Shown: positions 40,065 to 48,116 of the stretch, in pieces
Layout of the letters: the number at the start of each line of letters is the position of its first letter
Position numbering within the stretch: position 1 is the stretch's first letter
DNA from: an uncultured Collinsella sp.
GTDB taxonomy: Bacteria; Actinomycetota; Coriobacteriia; Coriobacteriales; Coriobacteriaceae
Length of the DNA: 64,000 nt
Assembly: GCA_900541855.1 (NCBI GenBank)
Contig: UQLD01000008.1
Span: forward strand, 30,172 to 94,171
Direction of reading: 5' to 3'
Position numbers and translations under genes: made by a program
The notes under the pieces: generated by a model
The model's database searches: none
What the model was told of the DNA's origin: nothing
What the model saw: the letters and a program-made list of their open reading frames with translations, nothing else

Positions 40065-42134
40065 CTATCGAACCGAAGAATCGCCCGAGGCCGAAGAGGT
40101 ATCGGGCTCGTCATAAATCACGCCGAGCACGTCGCGCACGACATGCATCGCGGTATCTGAGCCACCGCCGCCCTGCTCCAGGACGGTAGCGATGACATAC
40201 TTGGGGTCATCGGCCGGTGCATAGGCGCAGAACCACGCGTATTCATCCTCGCCACTTTTCTCGCCCGTGCCCGACTTGCCGTATACCTGCGGCGTCAGGG
40301 TGCCAAAGTGAGCCGCCAGGGACGTCGATGCCGTGTAAATCACGTCGTGCATGCCGTTGCGAACAAGAGCCAAATCCGAATCGCTGTTGATCTTGGCCTC
40401 CAGGCGCTTCTTCTTGCCCTTGCCGTTGTACTTATAGGCATCGCCGTCGCCATCGCGCGACACGGCAGACAAAAACACGTGAGGCACGTACTGTTTGCCG
40501 CCGTTGGCAAGACCCATATAGGCACACGCCATCTGCAGGGGCGTCACCAGGATGTCACCCTGACCGATGGCAATGTTGGTCATATCGCCGGCATTCCACT
40601 TGCGGTCCTCGGCAGATGCGTCGGTGAAGTACGACTCTTTCCACTCGGCATCGGGAATACGGCCCGCGCCCTCACTCGGCAGATCGATACCGCAGGTCTT
40701 GCCTAGACCCCAGCGACGAAAGACCTCCTGCAGACCCTCGGGATGTTGCTCGTCATAAAAGAACGCCTTGCCCATGTCGTAGAAGACAGGGTCGCACGAG
40801 TTGGCGATACCCGACTGCAGCGTCATGGTGCCGTGGCCGGAATGCAGCCAGCAGTACTTGCCCCACGACTTGCCCAGACCCGTCCAATAACCCGTGCAGT
40901 TGGTCGTCTGCCCCGACGTGTAGGTTCCAAACTCAAGACCGGCCAGTGCCGAGAGCGGCTTGATGGTCGAGGCCGACATGTACTGTCCGCTAATGGCGCG
41001 GTTGAGCAGCGGGTGGGAACCCTTGTCATCATTGAGCTCGGTCCACACGTCATTTGAGACGCCGCCGATAAAGACGGACGGATCGAACTTGGGCTGGCTC
41101 GCCATGCCCAGGATCTCGCCATTGTTGGGATCGAGACACACTACAGCGCCGTTGCCGGCATTGCTGTAGCCAGTGGTCTTGGCAAGCTCGATAGCGCTCG
41201 CCAGCGCCGTCTCGCAGGCCTGCTGGATCTTAAGGTCGAGCGTGAGCTTAATGTCAGAGCCGGCCTTCGCGGGCACGGCGCCGGCCTGACCGGTCACATT
41301 GCCCGAGGCATCGACCTTGACGGTCTGCTCGCCACGAATACCCTGCAGCAGGTTTTCGTAGTAGCTCTCAACGCCCGCCTGGCCCACGATATCGCCCGAC
41401 TGGTACGTAATCTTGCCAGCAGAAGCATCATCATCGCCAGAGGTTTTCTTATTCTGGGCCTCGAGCTGCTCGGAGGTAATGGTGCCGGTATAGCCCAAGA
41501 TATGGCATGCCGTCTCGCCATATGGATACTGGCGCTCGGTACGCTCGGCAATCTTGACGCCCGGGAACTCGCCGGCATGCTCCTGAATATAGGCAACCGT
41601 GGAGCGACGGACGTCCGTCGCGATGGTATGCAGGCTCTGAGCGCCCTCTGTATTGTCCTGAATATTACGAAGGACCGCCACGTAAGGCATTCCAAGCACG
41701 TTGGCAAGATGGCGAACCAGAACCTCATCCTCGGCAAGGTCGCGGTAGGCCACGACAGCAAGTGAGGGACGGTTCTGGACAAGCGCCACGCCATTGCGGT
41801 CGAGGATGCGACCGCGCACAGCGGGTGTTGTAACGGTGCGAGTCTGATTACTATTGGCCTGCTTCTCGTAATAGTCCGATGAGACCATCTGCATGCCCCA
41901 CAGCTTGACGGCAAGCGCCGCAAACATCGCGCCCACACCCGTGGTGAGGATGGAAAAGCGGCCCTTAAAGGCGGTCGACGCGGTATTGCCCTCGCCCTCG
42001 GTGGCGCGCGGGGCCGTTCCATGCTGCGTATCGTAGGTAAAACGGGAATCGCCACGACGCATGACGACCAGCGCGACCACGATGGCCACAACCAGCACGA
42101 TACCGGCGATAATAACCGTCATCTGGGAAGACAT
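40065..42134 (-). CDS. mrdA: Penicillin-binding protein 2 (elongasome transpeptidase), with extra N-terminal TM segment
   Basis: This 689-residue class B PBP cross-links peptidoglycan. The dimerisation region starts with RGRILDRNGVALVQNRPS, the catalytic SxxK is STIK in YMSASTIKPLS, the second motif is in ANSCDPVFYD and the third is KSGTG. Two hydrophobic segments precede the periplasmic part: about residues 5-25 and 60-78. Canonical PBP2 has one. The first could be an additional anchor, with a polar cytosolic loop between. The ATG follows GGGGAGG. It lies between mreD and rodA. Confidence 0.95.
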   Translation of the reverse strand: MSSQMTVIIAGIVLVVAIVVALVVMRRGDSRFTYDTQHGTAPRATEGEGNTASTAFKGRFSILTTGVGAMFAALAVKLWGMQMVSSDYYEKQANSNQTRTVTTPAVRGRILDRNGVALVQNRPSLAVVAYRDLAEDEVLVRHLANVLGMPYVAVLRNIQDNTEGAQSLHTIATDVRRSTVAYIQEHAGEFPGVKIAERTERQYPYGETACHILGYTGTITSEQLEAQNKKTSGDDDASAGKITYQSGDIVGQAGVESYYENLLQGIRGEQTVKVDASGNVTGQAGAVPAKAGSDIKLTLDLKIQQACETALASAIELAKTTGYSNAGNGAVVCLDPNNGEILGMASQPKFDPSVFIGGVSNDVWTELNDDKGSHPLLNRAISGQYMSASTIKPLSALAGLEFGTYTSGQTTNCTGYWTGLGKSWGKYCWLHSGHGTMTLQSGIANSCDPVFYDMGKAFFYDEQHPEGLQEVFRRWGLGKTCGIDLPSEGAGRIPDAEWKESYFTDASAEDRKWNAGDMTNIAIGQGDILVTPLQMACAYMGLANGGKQYVPHVFLSAVSRDGDGDAYKYNGKGKKKRLEAKINSDSDLALVRNGMHDVIYTASTSLAAHFGTLTPQVYGKSGTGEKSGEDEYAWFCAYAPADDPKYVIATVLEQGGGGSDTAMHVVRDVLGVIYDEPDTSSASGDSSVR

Positions 42135-42147
42135 CTACGGGCCTCCC

Positions 42148-42714
42148 CTATTTGAGCTTGCGGGTCTTGGGCTTAAAGCGCATACCCGTCTGGCGTCCGC
42201 CACGTGCGGAGAATCCATAGCCGGACTGCGGCACGACGCCGGACATCAAAAACGGAATGGCAACCAGACCCGTCAGGATCGAAGACGGCAACGCATGCCC
42301 AAAGATCGCCACGACAAAGCTCGTCTCCAAACCCATAAACAGCAAGATGATGCTGTAGATCACATTAATGACGAGCGCAAAGGCGCCCACGGTGATGCCG
42401 CGCGCACTCGGAGTACCGCCCGTCTGACCGACGGCGCTGTGCACCAGGGCAAAAGAGCCCACGGTCAGCAGGAGCGACATAACGCCCACCGGCACGGCAG
42501 CGGACAGGTCATAAAACAAGCCGCTGCAAAAACCGCACACGACGGCACGGGTCGGGTCGCCCGAGAACACGCTTAGGCACACCAGGATAATCATGAAGTT
42601 GACGCGACCGCCCGCAATGGAGATCTGCGGTGCCAGGCCTGCCTGCAGCAGCACGCACACGATGGCGGCGATCACAAACGTACGGGAGCTCATCCCCTGC
42701 TCGTGTAGATCCAT
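42148..42714 (-). CDS. mreD: Rod shape-determining membrane protein MreD
   Basis: This small protein of 188 residues has about five TM segments and no catalytic motif; VNFMIILVCLSVFSGDPTRAVVCGFCSGLFYDL matches MreD. Its place between mreC and mrdA supports the call. ATG 42714 is preferred over 42720 because GGGGG is then properly spaced. Confidence 0.88.
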   Translation of the reverse strand: MDLHEQGMSSRTFVIAAIVCVLLQAGLAPQISIAGGRVNFMIILVCLSVFSGDPTRAVVCGFCSGLFYDLSAAVPVGVMSLLLTVGSFALVHSAVGQTGGTPSARGITVGAFALVINVIYSIILLFMGLETSFVVAIFGHALPSSILTGLVAIPFLMSGVVPQSGYGFSARGGRQTGMRFKPKTRKLK

Positions 42715-42725
42715 GGACATGCCCC

Positions 42726-43724
42726 CTATTCGCTCGAGCCAGAATCGGTCGTCTCGGACGTGTCGGAACTGTCATCCGAGCTCTCGTCCTTCGTCTTGGT
42801 CGCAGCGTCGCGCGACGTTCCCTGCGGCGTGCTGTTGGCCGTGCTCACGTCCTCATCCGAGGCCGATTGTTCGTCGGTCAGCGAGGTGATGACCAGCACT
42901 TCCTCGTTGTTCTCGGCCGTGGTCTGAGCGCGCACCACAATGGTGTAGTACACGTCGTTTGCCGATTTCTCAACCGACGAGACGGTGCCGAGCGGTAGAC
43001 CCTTGGGGAACACGCCACCGATGCCCGAGGTCACGATGATGTCGCCAACCTTAACATCGGAGTCGACGCTCACGTACTCAAGACGCAGCGTGCCGTCAGC
43101 CTGACCCTGCAGCATGCCCTGGGCGCGCGTGTCCTGCACCATGGCGGATACGCCGGAGTTCTCGTCGCCAATCAGGCGCACGGTGGACGTTTTGGCCGAG
43201 ACTTCGATGATCTGGCCGATAACACCGGCCGAACTCGTCACAGGCATGTTGATGGTAAGCCCGTCGGCAGAACCCTTATCAATCGTGACGGTCGAGGTCC
43301 AGGCATCGCCCGAGGCACCAACGATACGAGCTGCGGTCGATTTGAGGTTGTAGGTCGACTGCAGGCCGACCAGCCCCTCCAGACGCTCAGCGGTCTTTTG
43401 AGCCTCAGAAAGCTCGGCGACCTTAGAGGTCAGCTCCTCATTTTGCTTCTTGAGCTCGTCGAGCGTGTCCTGCGACGCCGTTAGGTTAGAGAACACGTTG
43501 CCAATCGCATTGAAGGGAGCCGCCACAGCCGAGCCCACAAAGCGCACCGGAGAGGTAATCGTCGTTACGCCCGAACGCACGGCATGAATCGGCCCTGCCT
43601 CGCCCTCGCGGATGTAAAACGTGAGCAGCAACACCGAAATCAGGCTGAAAACAATCAACGGGCGCATACCCGTTGATTGTCGCTTGGTATTCAGATTTGT
43701 GGAGAAACCCGAAGATCGTGCCAA
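42726..43724 (-). CDS. mreC: Rod shape-determining protein MreC
   Basis: This 332-residue protein has one N-terminal TM segment (about 21-38), a coiled coil (about 78-110, with LDELKKQNEELTSKVAELSEAQK) and beta domains with IVTSGIGGVFPKGLPLGTV. It bridges MreB and the PBP2-RodA complex. The C-terminal 50 residues are a Ser/Asp/Thr-rich tail. The start is TTG at 43724 with AAAGGTGG seven bases upstream. Confidence 0.94.
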   Translation of the reverse strand: MARSSGFSTNLNTKRQSTGMRPLIVFSLISVLLLTFYIREGEAGPIHAVRSGVTTITSPVRFVGSAVAAPFNAIGNVFSNLTASQDTLDELKKQNEELTSKVAELSEAQKTAERLEGLVGLQSTYNLKSTAARIVGASGDAWTSTVTIDKGSADGLTINMPVTSSAGVIGQIIEVSAKTSTVRLIGDENSGVSAMVQDTRAQGMLQGQADGTLRLEYVSVDSDVKVGDIIVTSGIGGVFPKGLPLGTVSSVEKSANDVYYTIVVRAQTTAENNEEVLVITSLTDEQSASDEDVSTANSTPQGTSRDAATKTKDESSDDSSDTSETTDSGSSE

Positions 43725-43745
43725 ATGGAATCCACCTTTTGGAAA

Positions 43746-44789
43746 TTAAGCATTGGTCTGGACGAAGCCGCCATCAAACGCATTGGCCTCGAGCACGCGG
43801 GCGCAGCCGTTAACGACATTATCGAGCGCCGTGGGGCTGACGTTGACCGAAACACCGGTCTCATCGCGCAGGCGCACGTCGAGACCGCGCAGCAGCGCAC
43901 CGCCACCGGTCAGCAAAATGCCGTAGTACATAAGGTCCGAGGCAAGATCGGGAGGCGTAGCGTCGAGTGCGTCCTTGACGGCCTTGGCCATCTCGTCGAG
44001 TGGCTTGTTGAGTGCGCGACGAATCTCCTCGCTCTCGATGCGCACGGTCTTGGGCAGACCGGTGATCACGTCGCGGCCGTTGACCTCGACGTCGAGCTCG
44101 TCCTTGAGCGGCACGGCGGAACCGACCTTGATCTTGATGTCCTCTGCCGTACGCTCGCCGATGGCCAGGTTGTAGGCATCGCGAACGTGCGTGAGGATGG
44201 CCTGGTCGAACTCGTCACCGGCAATACGGATGGACTGCGAGACGACGATGCCGCCCATAGCGATAACAGCGACCTCGGTGGTACCGCCACCGATGTCGAT
44301 GACCATGGAGCCGGTGGGTTCCTCGACGGGCAGGTCGGCGCCGATAGCGGCGGCCATAGGCTCTTCGATCAGATAGGCCTGGCGGGCACCGGCCTGGATC
44401 GTGGCCTCAAAGACAGCTCGCTTCTCGACCGACGTGACGCCGGAAGGAACGCAGACGACAACGCGCGGACGCGGGGTCCACGGATAGCGCTTCTCGGACG
44501 CCTTGTCGATAAAGTAGCGAAGCATGGCCTCGGTAACATCGAAGTCGGCGATGACGCCGTCCTTCAGGGGACGAACGGCCACGATGTTGCCGGGCGTACG
44601 GCCGAGCATGCGCTTTGCCTCGATACCGACCGCCAGGATGCGCTCGTCGTTCTTGTCGATGGCGACAACAGAGGGCTCGCGGATGACGATGCCCTTGCCG
44701 CGCACGGAGACAAGCGTATTTGCGGTGCCGAGGTCGATGGCAAGATCGCCCGCATAGCTACCGAAGAACATATCCATCAAAGAAAACAA
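43746..44789 (-). CDS. mreB: Rod shape-determining actin homologue MreB
   Basis: This 347-residue actin-fold protein organises lateral wall synthesis. Phosphate loop 1 is AIDLGTANTLV, phosphate loop 2 is VIDIGGGTTEVAVI, and LLTGGGALLRGLD lies near the C terminus. The likely start is TTG at 44789 with AGGAG five bases upstream; ATG four codons later is possible but poorly spaced. It begins the mreBCD-mrdA-rodA run. An inverted repeat CTAGT/ACTAG (44828-44844) lies upstream. Confidence 0.96.
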   Translation of the reverse strand: MFSLMDMFFGSYAGDLAIDLGTANTLVSVRGKGIVIREPSVVAIDKNDERILAVGIEAKRMLGRTPGNIVAVRPLKDGVIADFDVTEAMLRYFIDKASEKRYPWTPRPRVVVCVPSGVTSVEKRAVFEATIQAGARQAYLIEEPMAAAIGADLPVEEPTGSMVIDIGGGTTEVAVIAMGGIVVSQSIRIAGDEFDQAILTHVRDAYNLAIGERTAEDIKIKVGSAVPLKDELDVEVNGRDVITGLPKTVRIESEEIRRALNKPLDEMAKAVKDALDATPPDLASDLMYYGILLTGGGALLRGLDVRLRDETGVSVNVSPTALDNVVNGCARVLEANAFDGGFVQTNA

Positions 44790-44849
44790 CGCAACTCCTG
44801 ATGTGTTGGATGATTGCTGGAAAACTACTAGTTCATGATACTAGCGCAA

Positions 44850-44882
44850 GCCCGGCACCTCACTTGCGGTGAAGCGCCGGGC
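44850..44882 (-). terminator. Strong hairpin between the TPR gene and mreB
   Basis: A 14-bp stem with two G-T pairs (44850-44863 with 44869-44882) and a 5-base loop lies 23 bases beyond the TPR gene. It has no U tract, so it may terminate weakly or stabilise an mRNA end. Confidence 0.55.
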
Positions 44883-44904
44883 AAAGCTAAATCCCATAAG
44901 GTCA

Positions 44905-46209
44905 CTACTGGTTGTCAGCAGCCGAGAAATCCATATCGAGCGAGGAAACGGCCCAGCCGATATGGTTGTCAGAGCGCACGAATTTGACGGTGTACTCCTG
45001 CTCGCCGCCCTTGGACAGCGATGCCTTAACCTTGGCGGTCGTCTCGGTCATGGACTGATCCATGCCCTCGACGGACACGGTGGCGCCCTGCGGAATCGAG
45101 GAGATGATCATCGACTTGGCGTCCTCGGACAGGCTCGAGGCCAGGCAAGACTCGGCCTTTGCGGTGTCACCGTCGCCGGCAGCCTGGAACAGATCGGTGA
45201 TAACCGACTCCTGCGAGGGGAAGCCAAAGCCGCGCGTGTAGGCAAAGCCCAGACCGCCCGCAGCAATCAAGATGAGCAGAAGCAGCACGATGAAGACTTT
45301 GAGACCCGTGTGGCGATGGCGACGACGGACCTTGGCCTGCTTACGATCCTGACGGTCCTGCTGGACCATCTCGGACTCGGACAGCGTAAAGAAGCCGGTG
45401 TCCGAGGGATCGGGCATAAACTGACCGGTCGCGCCCGTAGGATCGAGCGGATCGACGGCAGGAGCGTCCATCGCGGGCGCCGGAGCCGTGGCCATAGCCG
45501 TCTGGGCAGACAGCGCGGCAAGCGAATCGTGCACGCGGGCAAGCTCATCGGCCTGCTCGGAGGTGAGCTGGTAGATGCCATCGGCAGTAGCGGCGTTAAA
45601 GGCGTCGAGTGCGTCGGAGGGGCGGCCGGCGGCAGAAAGTGCCTGACCCATGCCGGCGTTGAGCGCACGCGTGTCGTCGCGGGGGCCGGCAAAGTCGATA
45701 GCCGTGCGGTAGGTCTCCACGGCATCCGCCGGACGGCCGAGCTTAATGAAGCAACGACCAAGCTCGCCCAGTGCGGCGGCAGGAGCCGGATTGGCGCCGT
45801 CGATGGCAGCCTGACGGAAGGCAGTACCCGCGTTGGCATAATCGCCCGACTGGAACAGCGCATTGCCCAGGCCCAGATAGGCCTTGAACGGCGTGGCATA
45901 GGAAGCATCCTGCGTAGCACCAGAGAACGCCTGGGCGGCCGTCGTGTAGTCGCCCACGGCGGCGAGCGCCTTGCCGCGGTTGGTGAGCAGCGCGCCGCGC
46001 TTGCCGTAGGTGCCGTCGTTGAGGGCGGCAGCATAAGCCTCGGCGGCCTCGGCATACATGCCCAGGTGCATCAAGGCGTTGCCACGAAGGTGATCGGCCT
46101 CGCCCATAATCTCATCGGGAGTCTTTGCCGCCCCAAGCATCTGGGCTGCAGCGGAAAAATCACCCGCGCGGTAAGCGGCGCGGCCCTGTTGGATCAGCTG
46201 GCTATTCAA
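44905..46209 (-). CDS. TPR-repeat single-pass membrane protein
   Basis: This 434-residue protein has about seven TPR-like helical pairs in residues 1-235 (for example YAEAAEAYAAALNDG and GDYANAGTAFRQAAIDG), a Pro/Ala linker, a basic segment (RKQAKVRRRHRHTG), one TM segment (about 303-325), and an extracellular domain of about 105 residues rich in Ser/Asp. The TPR part would be cytosolic. Function is unknown; it may be a scaffold. The start is TTG with AAGGGG six bases upstream. It lies between a cyclophilin gene and mreB. Confidence 0.75.
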   Translation of the reverse strand: MNSQLIQQGRAAYRAGDFSAAAQMLGAAKTPDEIMGEADHLRGNALMHLGMYAEAAEAYAAALNDGTYGKRGALLTNRGKALAAVGDYTTAAQAFSGATQDASYATPFKAYLGLGNALFQSGDYANAGTAFRQAAIDGANPAPAAALGELGRCFIKLGRPADAVETYRTAIDFAGPRDDTRALNAGMGQALSAAGRPSDALDAFNAATADGIYQLTSEQADELARVHDSLAALSAQTAMATAPAPAMDAPAVDPLDPTGATGQFMPDPSDTGFFTLSESEMVQQDRQDRKQAKVRRRHRHTGLKVFIVLLLLILIAAGGLGFAYTRGFGFPSQESVITDLFQAAGDGDTAKAESCLASSLSEDAKSMIISSIPQGATVSVEGMDQSMTETTAKVKASLSKGGEQEYTVKFVRSDNHIGWAVSSLDMDFSAADNQ

Positions 46210-46220
46210 GGAAGTCCCCT

Positions 46221-46763
46221 TTACTCGTGAACGATCTCGACATGGACGATCTCGTCGCCGGCACGCAGCTGCGAAATCACATCGAGACCCTCGACCGTGG
46301 TACCAAAGACGGTGTAACCGGAATCGAGGTTATGCTGGGCGCCCAGGCAGAAGTAGAACTGCGAACCCGCGGAATCGGGGTCCATGGAGCGTGCCATGGC
46401 AAGGGCACCATCGACATGGCTGTTGCGCGGATTGGTGGCAAACTCGCCCTTGATGCAGTAGCCGGGGCCACCGGTACCGGGCATGCCGTCGGGGCCCTCA
46501 AGACCAGCGGCGACGTCGGCGCCGGACATATCGCGGGTATTGGGGTCGCCGCCCTGGATGACAAAACCGGGCACATAGCGATGGAACTTAAGGCCATCAT
46601 AGAAGCCCATCGTGGAAAGCTCGCAGAAGTTCGCGACATGAATGGGAGCGCCCTCGCCGTCAAACTTGACCTTGATGGTACCCTTCGACGTCTCGATAAC
46701 GGCGCACTCGTCGCCGGCAAGCTGATACTCGGGCGTGTAGAGCTCTTTCTTAAAACCAAACAT
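46221..46763 (-). CDS. Peptidyl-prolyl cis-trans isomerase, cyclophilin type
   Basis: This 180-residue cyclophilin has the active-site blocks FHRYVPGFVIQGGDP and MARSMDPDSAGSQFYFCLG. No signal peptide is present, so it is cytosolic. ATG 46763 follows GAGGAAGG. A promoter at 46803-46832 drives it, probably with the TPR gene 11 bases downstream. Confidence 0.94.
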   Translation of the reverse strand: MFGFKKELYTPEYQLAGDECAVIETSKGTIKVKFDGEGAPIHVANFCELSTMGFYDGLKFHRYVPGFVIQGGDPNTRDMSGADVAAGLEGPDGMPGTGGPGYCIKGEFATNPRNSHVDGALAMARSMDPDSAGSQFYFCLGAQHNLDSGYTVFGTTVEGLDVISQLRAGDEIVHVEIVHE

Positions 46764-46802
46764 GTGGTTCCTTCCTCGTGCGTTTAAAGCATATTTGTAC
46801 GA

Positions 46803-46832
46803 ATTGTAGCAATAAGCATGCGCTTACATCAA
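46803..46832 (-). promoter_or_regulatory. Promoter of the cyclophilin-TPR unit
   Basis: On the minus strand TTGATG (46827-46832) and TACAAT (46803-46808) are 18 bases apart, about 40 nt before the cyclophilin ATG. Confidence 0.6.
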
Positions 46833-46864
46833 TTGCGCACGTAGGTTATGCCGACTATGGCGAA

Positions 46865-48013
46865 CTAATTTTGGGAACGCTGCTGCGGCTTCCAGGAGCC
46901 CACATTGGCGTCGTACTGGTTCAGCGCGCTGTTGCCGCCCTGTGCGATGGGCGCCAGGATCTCGCTTTGGTGGGAACTCATCGACTCGCCATCGGGAATG
47001 GCCAGCGAGATATCCCAGCTCTGGCAGATCACGTCGACACGCTCGTACATCCACTCGGCAAGCTGCTTTAAGTGGGCGATGTCGTCCGCATAGACCGTAT
47101 CGTCCTGATACTTAAGGTTGTTAAGCTCATCTTGCGTCTTTTTGATCTGGTCGCGCAGGGCGTAGGCACTCTGCGACAGCTCCTGGCGGGTGGACAGCGG
47201 CGTTCGGAGATAGCCGTTGTTAAAGGAATCGATGACCTCGCCGATCTGGTCCTCATCACCGTAGGACACGATGGTCTGATACAGACCGTCGAGTCTGGTA
47301 TAGAGCTGATCATCGGTGAGCACGGTTTCTTCCTGGACCACCTCGGCAGAATCGTCCTGCTTGGTATCGTCCTCAGTCGCCTCGCCCTTTTGGCGCGTGG
47401 GGAAGGTCGTCTGCGCAGCCTGGCCAAACTGGTCGTAGAAGGCAGGCATGACACCCATGGGATCGGCCGTCACGAACCAATAGGCACCGCCGCAAACGAC
47501 GGCAAGGACCGCGATGACGATGAGCGGCTTGGGGATATGACGCTTGTGCTTGTGATAGGCGTCCTCGTCGGGATGCACCTTGCGCTTGGGTTTTTGAGCA
47601 TCGTCATGCAGGGAAACGGGCGTGTGAATATCGACCTTGGGGATACCGAAATCCTTATCGAAAGCCGGCAGCACGCAGGTCTCGTTAGGATCGGCGGCGT
47701 CCGAAAGAACCGCGGCAGCCGAGGCGGGCGCATGAGGCACCTCGGTATCGATCTGCTCTTGCGTTAGGCGCGGAAAGCCCGCCGTGCGGCCCGCTGCCAG
47801 GTCGGATGCGGCCGCGTCCTCGGAGAGGATACCCGGAGCAGGGCGTCCGCATTTTGGGCACGTGCGATCATGCGGAGAAAGACGGGCACCGCAGCCCTCA
47901 CAGAACACGAACTCGGTGTGCTCGGGACCATCGCCCGGACCCACATAGGCGTTGCAGTAGGGGCAGAACGAGGCGCCGTCCTCGATAGTCTTAAGGCAAT
48001 GCGGGCAGATCAC
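46865..48013 (-). CDS. Double zinc-ribbon single-pass membrane protein
   Basis: This 382-residue protein starts MICPHC with two zinc ribbons: CPHC/CPYC (Cys 3, 6, 17, 20) and CEGC/CPKC just after. A disordered acidic linker, a basic KHKRHIPKP stretch and one TM segment (about 163-183) follow, then a predicted helical external region of about 200 residues. Function is unknown. GTG 48013 with GAGG is preferred over a TTG at 48043 without SD. Its architecture parallels the nearby TPR protein: cytosolic binding module, TM segment, external domain. Confidence 0.75.
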   Translation of the reverse strand: MICPHCLKTIEDGASFCPYCNAYVGPGDGPEHTEFVFCEGCGARLSPHDRTCPKCGRPAPGILSEDAAASDLAAGRTAGFPRLTQEQIDTEVPHAPASAAAVLSDAADPNETCVLPAFDKDFGIPKVDIHTPVSLHDDAQKPKRKVHPDEDAYHKHKRHIPKPLIVIAVLAVVCGGAYWFVTADPMGVMPAFYDQFGQAAQTTFPTRQKGEATEDDTKQDDSAEVVQEETVLTDDQLYTRLDGLYQTIVSYGDEDQIGEVIDSFNNGYLRTPLSTRQELSQSAYALRDQIKKTQDELNNLKYQDDTVYADDIAHLKQLAEWMYERVDVICQSWDISLAIPDGESMSSHQSEILAPIAQGGNSALNQYDANVGSWKPQQRSQN

Positions 48014-48116
48014 GGCATCCTCTTTTCGAAGCAATTCAAACAATCGAGGTTAGAGCATAACATCGCCACGGCCCCACAGGAACAAGGCACCAATTCAACA
48101 TCGCCAGGGCGCGTAG

